64,000 bases of DNA from Paulinella micropora (GCA_019918135.1 WBZZ01001035.1:22501-86500); one strand, 5' to 3'. Positions 50,152-59,962 are shown, counted from the first letter of the stretch. The notes: generated from the letters alone by a model not told the origin. Translations and numbers: made by a program.

Positions 50152-50428
50152 CGGCGGCTTGAGGAGGAGCGGGAGGAGAAGGGCGGACCTGGACCAGGCC
50201 AAGACAGGACGCTGCCGGCGGCGCCCCTGCGAGCAGGGCGGGGGGAGGGGGGGAGGCGGAGAGAATCCTCCCCCCTCGGGGCGCTGCCCCCGGGGGCGGG
50301 GCGGTGGGGGAGCGGAGATTGCACCCCCTCCCCCCGAGAGCGAGATTTACTTCCGCGCACGGCCGCCCCCCCCTTCCCCCCGCGGTGCGGCGGTCAGACC
50401 CGCCCCTCTCTCTCCCCCGCCAGAAGCG

Positions 50429-50866
50429 ATGCGGCCGGCCCCACTGCAGACGGAAGCTTTTTATGTGGGCGTCTGCGCGGCCTTGTGCTGGTGCTTGCTG
50501 TTCTTTGTGCTGCTGCCGGCGCTGGACCGTGAACGCTGCGGGCCCTGCAGCCTGCGCGCTCGGCTGTGCCGGGCCCGCCGGTGCGTGCCCGAGCGCGCCT
50601 GGCTGCCCGTGCTAGGGGCGGTCAGCCACGACCAGGCCGGCTTTTATTGGTGCCACCTGCACCATTGGCTCCTGTACTTGCTCCTGGGCACAGCCTGTTA
50701 TCTGGCGCCGGAGGAGGCCTGGCCGCCCTGGCTGCGTTCGGGCGGGGTCGGCTTTTCTTCTGTCTTGGTCATCCAGGGCCTTTGCTACCAGGACCGCTGC
50801 CGCTTTTTCTACGTGCTGCCCCAGCCCAAGGTGGCGAGCTACGGCTCGGGGACCGAGGTAGTGTGA
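50429..50866 (+). CDS. small membrane protein with HxxHH-like motif
   Basis: A 145-residue ATG ORF. Hydrophobic segments: FYVGVCAALCWCLLFFVLLP (residues 10-30), WCHLHHWLLYLLLGTACYLA (about 71-92) and GVGFSSVLVIQGLCY (about 105-120). A Cys/Arg-rich loop (RERCGPCSLRARLCRARRCV) joins the first two. The motif HDQAGFYWCHLHHW is striking: four His and a Trp at the edge of a membrane helix could bind metal. No family is recognised with confidence. It lies between the USP and Sel1 genes, all on the + strand. Confidence 0.6.
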   Translation: MRPAPLQTEAFYVGVCAALCWCLLFFVLLPALDRERCGPCSLRARLCRARRCVPERAWLPVLGAVSHDQAGFYWCHLHHWLLYLLLGTACYLAPEEAWPPWLRSGGVGFSSVLVIQGLCYQDRCRFFYVLPQPKVASYGSGTEVV

Positions 50867-51153
50867 CCCGTGCGGCCCGCCGGGCAGTCCAAGAGAGCCC
50901 CCGGGGAGGGGTAAGCGCGCGGCCCCTCTCTCCTCTCCACCCCTCCCCTTTCTGCCTCTCGGCGCACTGCTCGTTCCTCTCCGCTCTCGCTCTTCCCCCC
51001 CCCCCCTCCTTCCCCCCCCCCTCCTTCCCCCCTCTCTCTGCTCCTGCTGCTCCTTGGCTGGTCGGTCTGGGGCCCGGCCTGGCGCTACAGACCAAGAGTG
51101 GGCTGCCCCGGGGTGCGAGGGCACGGGGGGCGGGACGCTGCCGTAGCCCTAGC

Positions 51154-51903
51154 ATGGCGCACCCCTCCGCCCGGTCCCGCCAGGCCGTGATGGAGCGGGC
51201 GCTGTCTGCTTATGCACTCTTTGCAGTCAGTGAAGTGCGGTTTATTAAAACTCTCGACGCTGAGCGCCTGCGGCGGGCTCTGTCCAAGGGCGAGCACCTG
51301 CTGGACGATGACGAACTGGGCGGTCTCTTTCTGTACCAAGCGGGCCACGCACGCCTGGCCAGGCGCCGGCTCCGGGCGGCCGCGTCGTCCGGCTCGCGGC
51401 TGGCCCAGAGGTTCCTAGGCGACATGTACAGCCTGGGCCTCGGCGGACCCAGGAACAGGGGGCTGGCCATCGGTACCTGGGCCCTGGCCGCCTCGCAGGG
51501 CTGCAGCGCGTCGGTCTACAACCTGGCCGCCTTCCTGTTGACGGGCACCGGCTGCCGGCGCGACGAGGCGCGCGCCGCTCAGACCTTCCGCGCCCTGGCC
51601 GAGGCGGTGGACTGCCGGGACTCTGCCTACGCCTTCGCGTACTGCGCCCGGAACGGGCTGGGTGTGGAGCCGGACCAGCGCGTGGCCTTGGCTATGTACC
51701 GGCGCGGCGCAGAGCTCGGGTGCACAGACTGTCAGTACATGGTGGGTTTCTTTTATCAAACGGGCGTGGTTACTCGTCCCTCTCTGTCGCTGGCCATCAC
51801 CTGGTACACACTGGCGGCGCGGGGGGGCGACCGGCAGGCGCTGTCCGAGCTGCACGAGCTGTGGGGCCAGGTCATCGCCCGGCACACGGGGACGCCCGGC
51901 TGA
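51154..51903 (+). CDS. Sel1-like repeat protein
   Basis: A 249-residue ORF, open throughout. After an N-terminal helical region come five or so Sel1-like repeats (36-39 residues, tetratricopeptide-like): AQRFLGDMYSLGLGGPRNRG; ASVYNLAAFLLTGTGCRRDE; SAYAFAYCARNGLGVEPDQR; and CQYMVGFFYQTGVVTRPSLS, each followed by an A-x-x-W/Y-x-x-A-A-x-x-G helix. Such proteins act as adaptors in ER quality control in eukaryotes and are frequent in amoeba-infecting bacteria and giant viruses. No signal peptide is visible. The frame stays open far upstream of the ATG, but that part is Pro/Ser low-complexity and is left out. AATAAA follows at 52,257. Confidence 0.85.
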   Translation: MAHPSARSRQAVMERALSAYALFAVSEVRFIKTLDAERLRRALSKGEHLLDDDELGGLFLYQAGHARLARRRLRAAASSGSRLAQRFLGDMYSLGLGGPRNRGLAIGTWALAASQGCSASVYNLAAFLLTGTGCRRDEARAAQTFRALAEAVDCRDSAYAFAYCARNGLGVEPDQRVALAMYRRGAELGCTDCQYMVGFFYQTGVVTRPSLSLAITWYTLAARGGDRQALSELHELWGQVIARHTGTPG

Positions 51904-52612
51904 AGCGAGGGGAGGGGGGCGCAGGGGAAGTCCGGCGGAGGAGGGTGCACAGGCTTTGGCGAGAAGAGACACGAGCAAGGGGAGAGGGTTCGAGAGGGGC
52001 CCGGCCTGGTGTAGGGCTCGTCACAAAAGGCACCAGACACGCACGCGCGCCCAGGACGGGGCGTTCGGCTTGCTGGTCGTGCGGCGCCGCGGGCGCGGGG
52101 CTGCCGGTCCGTGCGTGTGTGTGAGTGTCTGGCCGGTGGTGCGCTCGGGGGGGCGAGAGCGTTGGTCAGCAGCCTCCCGGGCCCGTGCAGGGGGTGCTAC
52201 CTCCAAGGAGCAATTTTCCCACATCCAGTCGTCTTCTAGGTCTGCCATCCGCGAAGAATAAAAAAAATGCGTTTGCTACCTGGGCCAGCAGTGCCACACA
52301 GCATGCCAGCGCGCGTGTAGGTCAGTGGTGCAGGGACAGGAAGGGGGGTGGGACGGGGAGGGGGCTCCCCTGCCCCCGCCCTGGCTCCTGCGCTCCCTGG
52401 CGTGCGCCCCTCCCCGTGAAGAAGTAGCCCCCCCACCTTCCCCCCGCCGCGGGCCCCCGGGGGGGGGGGGGGCGGGCGGCCCGGCCCGGGGGAGGGGGGC
52501 ACGCGCCCGGCCGCCGCGGGACCGTCGACCGGGGAGCCGGGTGGCCGGCGGGGGGAGGGGGTGCGCGCGGCGAGGGCGGCGGGCGGCACAGACCGACCGA
52601 GGTAAAAAGAGC
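51904..52612. other. spacer between Sel1 gene and next + strand gene
   Basis: Holds AATAAA (52,257-52,262) in an A-rich patch 350 bp after the Sel1 stop, a G-run (52,458-52,472), GGGGGAGGGG blocks, and a GGTAAAAAGAGC string just before the ATG at 52,613. No gene is supported. Confidence 0.5.
52257..52262 (+). terminator. AATAAA polyadenylation signal
   Basis: AATAAA in AGAATAAAAAAAATGCG, the only A-rich patch between the Sel1 gene and its neighbour. Confidence 0.55.
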
Positions 52613-54877
52613 ATGCAGCCCGCGCCGACAGCGTGCCAGGAGCCCGGGCCCCTGGCCCGGCGCTGGGCGGAGCTGGAGCACGAGTGCCTCCTCGCCCGTG
52701 ACCGGCTGGACACCTTCCGCGCGCTGGAGGCGGACTTGCGGGCCCGGGAGCTCCAGGAGCAGCGGCGTACGTACCGCGTGGCGCGGCTGGGCCGGGCGCA
52801 CCTGTGTTGCGACGAGTTCTATTCGCACCAGCACTGCGCCCGCGGCCGGCGCACCGCGCTGCGCGTGGCTAGGACGCTGTTGGTGCTGGAGCTGCGCGCC
52901 TTGCGACTGCCCCTGCCGCAGGTAGCCGCGTTGTGCGCCCGTGGCCGCACGCAAGCGCACCCCTGGGCGTCCGACGCGCGCTTGTGGCTGAGCGAGTGGC
53001 GCTCGCTGCAGGCGGGCCTGGGCCCCGTGGCGAGCCGGGGCCTGGCGCAGCTGGCCTGGTGGGAGCTGGGGGAGCACGTGCTCGCGCGCCACGCGCCGTA
53101 CCTGTGCGGTCGCGCGGGCTGGCCGGCGCTAGGCCTCACCCGGCACGTGTCGGCCGCGGGGGGCCGTCGTTGGGCCCCGACCCGGTAGTCGTCCGCGCCT
53201 GGCTGGCGCTGGAGCGGGCGGTACAGCGCGTGGCACCCTGCGCGGGGCCCGGGCTGTCCGCGCCGGCGGACCCCGGCGCGGTGGGGGCCGAGGTCCGCCG
53301 CTGGGCGGCCGCTTCGTTCCGGCAGAGGTTGGCGGCCGAGACAGAACGCTGCCTCCGCGACGCCGCCTCCCTCGGGGACGAAGCTTCTCTCTGGGGCGAG
53401 TACCAACGGCTCGGGGCCCTGCCCCGTGACCTTTGGCAGGAGTGGGTAGCACCCGTCGTGCGCCACGCCTGGGGGCCGGGGCGGCCACGGCACGGCCCTG
53501 CACGCCCTGTGCCTAGAACTCAACGGGAGGCGCTGGTGGGCGGGGGTGCGTGACTTCTTCGTGGCCTTTGCTCCCCCGCCGGACGACGCGGCGGACTCGC
53601 CGTTCGCCGGGCAGGGCTGGCCCCCGCCCGGGCGCCAGCTCGGCCGGCCCGCCCGCGCCCGGCGGCAGCTCGGCCAGCCCGCCCGCTCCCGAGGCGTGGC
53701 GTCTGGCCTGGCAGGGCCTGCAGGCGGCGTGCTGCTCCGCCGCCGGGGTGGCCGAGGCCCTGCGCTGGTTGCAGGACGCCGAGGACCGGCAGGACACGCT
53801 GTCCGTCCCGCGCTGGGACGGTGCGCAGCGCGACCGAGGCGGCGCCGAGGCGGGCCTGCCGCCCCTGGTGGAGTTGCTGGGGGGCCTGCTGCAGCACGCG
53901 CTCCCGGAGCTGCGGGACTTGGCGGACCCGGGCGTAGCCGACAGCGACTCTCTCTTCACACTGTCCCCCGGGCGCCTCGAGCAGCGGCGCAGGGCCGACC
54001 TGGCGCGGGCGCGCGCCGCGCGGCTGCGCCGGGTGTGCGCCGCGTACCGCCAACTCGAGGCGGGGGCCGCCCTGCTGTGCCCCGGCAGCGAGGCGCACGC
54101 CTTGCTGCGGGCCCTCGCCGGCTCGACCCTGGCAGCCAGCTTCCGGGCCGAAGCCAGCGCCGCGGGGGGCACGGACGACGGCCCCCCTGGCTCCGGTTGC
54201 CCGGCCCTCTGCTCCAGGCACGACATGCGCTCTGGTTTAATTTCCTCTTGTTGTCTTTGTTGTGGGGCGCGGGAGAGGTCTGGGCCCACGGCGCCGCCGC
54301 CGAGGCCCGGGTGGCGGGCACGCTCGCCGCCGCCTGGGCCCGGGTTGTGTCCAGGTTCCAGAGCCTGTGCGCGGCCAGGGTGCGCCTCCTAGGCGCTCTG
54401 CCGGAGGTGCGCGCCTGGCAGGCAGAATGTGAGGCGGCGTACGGGAGCCTCAGCGCCGCGGCGCGGGGGCTCGATTCCACCCTCGCTACGGCTACCGACA
54501 CCACGCCGCCCGCCGCGCCCGGCGGGGCCCTGCTGCCAGGCCCGGAGGCGGCGGGCTGGCCGGACACCAGCGCGTGGCAGTGGCTGGCCCACGGGGCGGT
54601 GCTAGGCCCGCGCGTGGACGCGTACCTGAGCGACGTGGCGAGCGAGTGGCAGGAACTGCTGGGCTTTGTGCGCTCGCGCTGGGGCTGGGAGCTGCCCGCG
54701 CTCGGCGCCCCGCCGGCGGTCGGCGGACCGGGGCTCGCCCCGGCCGGGGCGGTCGGCGGGCCGGGGCTGGGCACCCTGGCCCAGCTCCGCGCGCGGCTCG
54801 CGGCCTCGCACCGACAGACACAGTTTCTAGAAGAGCTGCGGAGGCTGCTGGTGCACTGGCCCGCCGCGGGGCCCTAG
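52613..54877 (+). pseudogene. large helical protein, unassigned
   Basis: ATG at 52,613 (MQPAPTACQEPGPLARRWAE). About 750 residues over the locus, predominantly helical, rich in Ala, Arg, Leu and Trp: ALEADLRARELQEQRRTYRV; HLCCDEFYSHQHCARGRRTA; ASFRQRLAAETERCLRDAAS; ARVAGTLAAAWARVVSRFQS; and, at the end, LAASHRQTQFLEELRRLLVH. A hydrophobic stretch HALWFNFLLLSLLWGAGEVW might cross a membrane. A short duplicated element (GGPGLAPAGAVGGPGLGT) lies near the C-terminus. No family is recognised; a viral tegument- or virion-type protein is possible but unproven. The locus carries a few breaks and its 3' end overlaps the convergent next gene by about 50 bp. Confidence 0.5.
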
Positions 54878-55837
54878 CCCCGCCGCGGCGGGCCCTTCCC
54901 CCTCCCGTTCTCGCGCCCCACAGGCCGCCCGCCTCTCTTCGACCCAGCGCAGACAAGCGCTGCGCTCCGAGGGCGAGAGTTCTGGCGGTACGTCCCGGCG
55001 CATCCCCTGTCCGTAACAGCACACGGACGCGGCCCTCCAGTCCGGCTGTTCGTGGCCGGCCGGCCACGACAGGTCGTGCCCGTAGACTGCCAGGTTGCGA
55101 GGCGGGCACCCGCACACCCGATTCAACATGAAGTTGCCGTGCGTAAAGAGGCAGGCCCTGAAGCCCCGCTCAGCGCACGGCTGCCGGGCCAGCAACCAGT
55201 TGGCTAGCGCGTTCTGCTCGGCGCACCGTCGCTGGTAGCTAAACAAGTTCACGAGTGCGTTCGCGCGGCACGGCCGGTACGAGACCCGAGGTCGGCGGCA
55301 GGCGCTGACCAGCGAGTTCACCCGGCTAAAATCCAGCAGGGACTCACCATGTTCCAGGAGGAACCCGTACTCTTCCTGCTTCTCGCGCGTGCGGGCCAGC
55401 CCTGCCAGTTGCTGCAGGCTACACTTCACCACGCCGAAGGAGCACGTGACCTCGGCCAAGCTGCACTCGTACACCCTCTCCGCTCCGTACCGGCGGCGCG
55501 GCAGGCAGGGCTCCTCCGCCAGCTCCGGCAGCACCAGGATCTGGAGCCCCCGGAGGTGCGCATAACGCCCCGCCACCAGGAGGCTAGTTAGTATGGCGCG
55601 CGGCAGGAAGGAACAGGCCAGCGCGTTGGCGCCCTGCTGCTCGAGGGCCCGGCGCGCTTCACCGAGCGCGGGCAGCTCGAGCGGATCACCGTCCAGCGGC
55701 GTGGCCGAGGCGCTGAAGGCAGCCTCGGCCTCACGGAGGCTAGGGTAATTGGTCGTCACACGCAAGTGCCTGACCCAGCGCACACTGCTCTTCCCGCCCG
55801 GGCCTCTTTCTCTCTCGTCGGAGCCCAAGCCCGCCAT
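54827..55837 (-). CDS. unassigned Cys-rich protein
   Basis: A 336-residue ORF from ATG at 55,837 (MAGLGSDERERGPGGKSSVR). It is well mixed in composition and likely real: VRHLRVTTNYPSLREAEAAF, LACSFLPRAILTSLLVAGRY, VYECSLAEVTCSFGVVKCSL, FRACLFTHGNFMLNRVCGCP, PRNLAVYGHDLSWPAGHEQP. About 13 Cys residues, several in pairs, suggest metal or disulphide bonds, yet there is no signal peptide. No known family. The C-terminal 30 residues overlap the convergent helical-protein locus. Confidence 0.6.
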   Translation of the reverse strand: MAGLGSDERERGPGGKSSVRWVRHLRVTTNYPSLREAEAAFSASATPLDGDPLELPALGEARRALEQQGANALACSFLPRAILTSLLVAGRYAHLRGLQILVLPELAEEPCLPRRRYGAERVYECSLAEVTCSFGVVKCSLQQLAGLARTREKQEEYGFLLEHGESLLDFSRVNSLVSACRRPRVSYRPCRANALVNLFSYQRRCAEQNALANWLLARQPCAERGFRACLFTHGNFMLNRVCGCPPRNLAVYGHDLSWPAGHEQPDWRAASVCCYGQGMRRDVPPELSPSERSACLRWVEERRAACGAREREGEGPAAAGLGPRGGPVHQQPPQLF

Positions 55838-56120
55838 CTCCCGGGATAGTCTTCGGAGGTCGAGCACTCTGTATGTTTGGGGGAGTACGTTCGTTCCGCG
55901 CAGAAAAGGAGGGGCTGCGTTGTCTCCCCGCCATCCGCGCTCGCTCTCTTTCCTTCTCCCCCTTCCCACCCCCCTGCCCAACTCTCTCTCTCTCCCTTTC
56001 CCTCCGGCAGAATCGGTGCTGTGCCAACCCCCTCTCCCCCTCTTTCCTTTCTCACTGGCCGTCCGTCCGGTCGCCCGCAGCCTGCGGCGCGGTCGAGGCA
56101 CACCGAGTTCCAAGTCTTCT

Positions 56121-56930
56121 TTAATGAACAGCCTTTCGTACTAGCAACTTTGGGGGAGCCGGGTGGCCGTTCGCCGGTCCCGCGTAGCAGGTCAGTGCAT
56201 AGACCGGCTGCTTCGGTAAAACACCGTAATTTGTCACCCAGGCAGGCCCCCAGCGCCAGGCGCCAGCGTGGGGTAGGCTAGCGGTAGGTCCCCCGCGCCA
56301 GGCGCCAGCGCGGGGTAGGCTAGTAGCTGGTGGAAGCTCGCTGGCTGGCGCTCGGCCCTCCGCCTTGGCCACGCGCAGGACTCTGCCGCCCAGCACATGC
56401 ACGCGCGACAGAACTCGCTGTGCCTCTTCCACTTCGCCAAACGTGACAAAGCAGAAACCACGGTGGACCGGGCGCAGGCCGGCGCAGAACTTGAGCTGCA
56501 CATTGATCACCCGGCCCTGGGCGGCAAAGTAGTCCCTCAGGTCCTGGAGGGAGGTGGAAGGAGCAAGGTTGCCTACGAACAGCTTGCGCGTATATACGCC
56601 GGTGCGGTGCAGTCCTTGCCGCTCGCCCGCTCGACAGTCCACTTTGCGGCCGAGGACCATGAGCCCGTTGGCTATCACTTGCCGCGCGGCCACGGCGCTC
56701 GCAAAGGTAGCAAAGGCAAAGCCCCTGGACCGCCCCTGGTGATAGACGAGTCGCAGTCGCTGGACCTCTACGCCCGCGTCTACGAGGGCCTGCCAGATCT
56801 GTTCGTAGGTCGCGTTCCCTGGTAGGCCTCCCAAGAAGACCTGCCGGCAGCCGAAGAGGCCTTTTCTGGCCGGAGGAGTTGGCTGGGGCGTGGCCTGGCC
56901 CTTGAACCATCTGGCACCGTGTCCCGACTA
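56121..56930 (-). pseudogene. two-RRM RNA-binding protein, start not found
   Basis: Two RNA-recognition motifs. RRM1: QVFLGGLPGNATYEQIWQAL with RNP2 (VFLGGLP) and RNP1 (SRGFAFATF). RRM2: KLFVGNLAP (RNP2) and HRGFCFVTF (RNP1). The spacing VxxxxxxxDCRAGERQGLHR between them is short. The C-terminus has a duplicated LPHAGAWRxGP-type unit and ends PAPPKLLVRKAVH. This tandem arrangement is like Musashi/hnRNP-type proteins. The reading frame is open only back to about 56,930 and contains no ATG before RRM1, so the start is lost or supplied by another exon. Role: mRNA binding; whether host or virus-captured is not settled. Confidence 0.75.
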
Positions 56931-57300
56931 CGCTTTGTGTCTTAACCAGGGCAGGCCTAGCGACGGTCGGCAGGGGGGTACTCCTCTTCCCCACGCCCCG
57001 TGTGCGCGCAGGCACACCCCGCACCGGGCGGGGGGGGGGGGGGGAGCGCTTACCCCCCCCCCCCCCCCCTCTCCCCACGCACCCCCTCTTCCCCCGTGGT
57101 GTGGGCGGAGGCGGGCGCGCGGGCCCACGGCCACCGGAGGTGTCCCCTCGGAACGCCCGCCCCCCCCTCCCCCCGCGCGCCGGTTGCCGGGGGCCAAGGG
57201 GGGAGGACGCCGCCCGCTTCCCCCCCCCCCCTGCTCCCCCACACTCGGGCAGGCGTGGCGGGTGGGGGGGGTGGACGACAAGCAGAGGAAGGGGTTAGGG
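56931..57300. other. C/G-run-rich spacer
   Basis: G-run at about 57,029-57,043 followed by C-runs (57,053-57,069) and another C-run near 57,219-57,230. No gene is supported; ORFs are simple-sequence artefacts. Confidence 0.7.
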
Positions 57301-57309
57301 TTTCTAGCT

Positions 57310-58140
57310 TACAGGTGCTCAACGCCCAGAGGAGAGAGAGGGGGGGGGCTTTCCTGCTCGAGGTGGTGCTAAAACCCAGGGGGGGGGGGGTTTGCTATAC
57401 GCAGTGCTAAAAGCCTGGGGGTAGGGGGGGGGGTTTTCCTGCTAAAGGTGGTGCTAAAGCTCACGAGAGGGAGGGTGCTTCCTGCTAATTTAAAACGCGG
57501 TGCCAAAACCTGGGGGAGGGGTTTTGCAAAGTGCGGTGCTGGAAACCCGGGGTAGGAAGGGGGGGCTTTTCTGCTAAACGCGGTGCTAAAACCCAGGGGG
57601 AGGTTTGCTACAGGCGGTGCTAGAACCCAGGGCAGGAGGGGGGGGGGGGGGCTTTTCTGCTAAAAGCGGTGCTAAAACCCAGGGGGGGGGGGGGTTTGCT
57701 AAACGCAGTGCTAAAACCTAGGGTAGGGGGGGCTGTTCTGCTAAACAAAGTGCTAAAAACCTAGGGTAGGGGGGGGCTGTTCTGCTAAACGCAGTGCTAA
57801 AAACCTAGGGTAGGGGGGGCTGTTCTGCTAAACGCAGTGCTAAAACCTAGGGGGGGGCTGTTCTGCTAAACAAGTGCTAAAACCAGGGTAGGGGGGGGCT
57901 TTGCTAAACGCAGTGCTAAAACCTAGGGTAGGGGGGGCTGTTCTGCTAAACGCAGTGCTAAAACCTAGGGTAGGGGCTGTTCTGCTAAACAAGGTGCTAA
58001 AAACCTAGGGTGGGGGGGCTGTTCTGCTAAACGGTGCTAAAAACCTAGGGTAGGGGAGCTGTTCTGCTAAACGCGGTGCTAAAACCAGGGGGAGGGCTGT
58101 TCTGCTAAACGCCAAGGATGGGGGGGGCTTGCTGCTAAAC
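57310..58140. repeat. minisatellite, about 20 units of 38-48 bp
   Basis: Each unit has GCTAAAACCTAGGGTAGGGG (or a close variant), a variable G-run and GCTGTTCTGCTAAACGCAGT. Copies between 57,700 and 58,080 are the most alike; those at the left edge are diverged. The G-run length varies from unit to unit. No protein is encoded. Confidence 0.95.
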
Positions 58141-58145
58141 GGGCC

Positions 58146-58317
58146 GTGGAGCTGGTCCGGTGCATCGCCGGCGCGCCCGTGCCGCCAGGCGTGCTCTGCC
58201 CGCCCGGCCGGCCGCCCGGCCGCGTACGCGGCCGCGACGCAGGCGTTCCTGGAGGCAGTCGCGCCGAGCGGGGGGGCCATTCCTTTTGTCACGACTTATC
58301 TGGGCGCACCCCGGTGA
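58146..58317 (+). pseudogene. short protein-like remnant
   Basis: Directly after the minisatellite, two short segments look protein-like: VELVRCIAGAPVPPGVLCPP and AFLEAVAPSGGAIPFVTTYL (then GAPR). No start or family. It may be the tail or a fragment of a displaced gene. Confidence 0.3.
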
Positions 58318-58600
58318 TCGGCACTCTCCCCCGGGGGGGGGCTAAGCGGGGGGTGCGCGCAGCGTGGGCCCGAGAAAATTAAAAGTCTTCTGCAGCAGCT
58401 CTCATTTAATATTAGGATAAGGCTAGGAAGGACCAGTGGCCCCGTAGGCTAGGCAAGGGGGGGGGGTCTGTCTTCTCCGGAGCCTGTGTCCTCTGGGCGC
58501 GGTGTGTCAGGGGCCTAGCCGCAAAAGAAGCAGGCGGGCGCCCGGTCGTAGCCCCTAGCTCCTACCCGCCCAGCCTGTCCTGGCGGACCGTAGCTGCTAG

Positions 58601-59962
58601 CTAGATGTTACAGGCCTCTCCCAACCGCAGGCTCACGCGCGTGCGGTCGGCGATGTCCCGGCAGCCCGACCCCGCCGCCAGGTTGGCCAGGTCCCATCGC
58701 GACAGGTCCTGGCGCAGCGACGAAGCGCCGAAAAACAGTCTTTGCATAGTGACGACACCGCTCACGTTCCAGGCGGCCAGGCTGCGGTTGAAGGACCGCG
58801 CGCCCTCGAACATGGAGCTCAGGTCCAGGTCAGCGGGGCCCAGGCGCCAGGACGCCAGGTCCGAGTCGAACCTGCTGGCGCCACGGAAGGTACCGACGAA
58901 GGAAGTGACCGAGCTGACGTCCCAAGCGCTGAGGGAGCTGTTGAAGAGTGTCGCGCCCTCGAAGGACCTGGCCAACGACCGGAGGGGGCCGTGCGGGCTG
59001 GGGGGTGGCGGGGTCGGCGGCAGGCTCAGCAGAGAGGAGGCCCCCCGGAAGTGCTCCCCTAGGGTAGGGTGCAGGCTGACGGGGCCCCACTGGTGGATGC
59101 GCAGCAGGCCGGCCGCGAGTATGGGGTCGGTGTGGGCCAGGGACCAGCCCGGCGCGGCCTCCGAGGTGATCCGAATGTCGTACACGCCACGCTGCGAGTA
59201 GTTGTGAGCGCAGGGCACAAAGGGTATATAGCAGCACGAGGTTTGGTTGTCCCCCCAGTCGACCTCCGAGCCCTCGTCGGTATAGTTGGTTGGCGCCTGG
59301 GCCAAGCGCCGGCGGACCGTCCCCGGGGCCGGGGGCTCGAACGGCAGCACGAGTGGCACCGAGGTGTCATTGATAAACCACTCGATGTTGCCGACCAGGG
59401 CCGCGGTCCCGTTGCTCGTTCCGCCGGCCGGGGCGGTGCTCGTGGTGGCGGCCGCAGTGCTCGTGGTCGTCGTCGCCCCACCCGCCGCCCGCCGGCGCGG
59501 TGCTCGTGGTGGCGGCCGCAGTGCTCGTGGTCGTCGCCCCACCGCCGCCGCCGCCGGCGCGGTGCTCGTGGTCGTCGTCGCCCCACCACCGCCGCCGCCG
59601 GCGCGGTGCTCGTGGTCGTCGTCGCCCCACCCCCGCCGCCCGCCGGCGCGGTGCTCGTGGTCGTCGTCGCCCCACCGCCGCCGCCGGCCGGGGCGGTGCT
59701 CGTGGTCGTCGTCGCCCCACCGCCGCCGCGCCGGCGCGGTGCTCGTGGTCGTCGTCGCCCCACCGCCGCCGCCGGCCGGGGTGGTGCTCGTGGTCCCATT
59801 GCCCGCCCCGGCCGGTGGCATGGTGCTGGTGAGGCCGGGCTCTGGGGCTGGCAGCCGCTGGCCCCCCTCGAAGCCGCTCGTGCTTAGCCACAGGCACAGT
59901 GGAAGGGCTGACGCAGGGACAGGCTCCAACAGGATTAACACACACAGGACAGTGCTCCACAT
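58601..59962 (-). CDS. secreted PKD-like + BspA/DUF285 repeat protein 2 with mucin-like VNTR
   Basis: ATG at 59,962: signal peptide MWSTVLCVLILLEPVPASAL. Residues 60-170 are encoded by a GC-rich VNTR that reads Thr/Ala/Gly mucin-like sequence (ATTTTSTAPAGG) in parts and GDDDHEHRAG in others. Then VDWGDNQTSCCYIPFVPCAH with YSQRGVYDIRI (PKD-like, with a Cys pair as in protein 1) and DUF285 repeats: FNSSLSAWDVSSVTSFVGTF, FDSDLASWRLGP, FNRSLAAWNVSGVVTMQRLF. The end is LRLGEACNI. About 453 residues, open in one frame. It is a paralogue of the gene at 26.5 kb with fewer repeats and an added mucin-like stalk, consistent with an exposed surface or secreted protein. Confidence 0.8.
   Translation of the reverse strand: MWSTVLCVLILLEPVPASALPLCLWLSTSGFEGGQRLPAPEPGLTSTMPPAGAGNGTTSTTPAGGGGGATTTTSTAPARRRWGDDDHEHRPGRRRRWGDDDHEHRAGGRRGWGDDDHEHRAGGGGGGATTTTSTAPAAAAVGRRPRALRPPPRAPRRRAAGGATTTTSTAAATTSTAPAGGTSNGTAALVGNIEWFINDTSVPLVLPFEPPAPGTVRRRLAQAPTNYTDEGSEVDWGDNQTSCCYIPFVPCAHNYSQRGVYDIRITSEAAPGWSLAHTDPILAAGLLRIHQWGPVSLHPTLGEHFRGASSLLSLPPTPPPPSPHGPLRSLARSFEGATLFNSSLSAWDVSSVTSFVGTFRGASRFDSDLASWRLGPADLDLSSMFEGARSFNRSLAAWNVSGVVTMQRLFFGASSLRQDLSRWDLANLAAGSGCRDIADRTRVSLRLGEACNI
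59410..59800. repeat. GC-rich VNTR inside secreted protein 2
   Basis: About eight to nine units of 39-51 bp built on GGTGCTCGTGGTCGTCGTCG and CCCCACCGCCGCCG. Unit lengths differ by non-multiples of three, so the amino-acid reading switches between units although the whole stays open. Confidence 0.9.

Noticed and set aside
57310-58140. CRISPR array
   Set aside because: Units are head-to-tail without unique spacers and vary in G-run length; this is a minisatellite.
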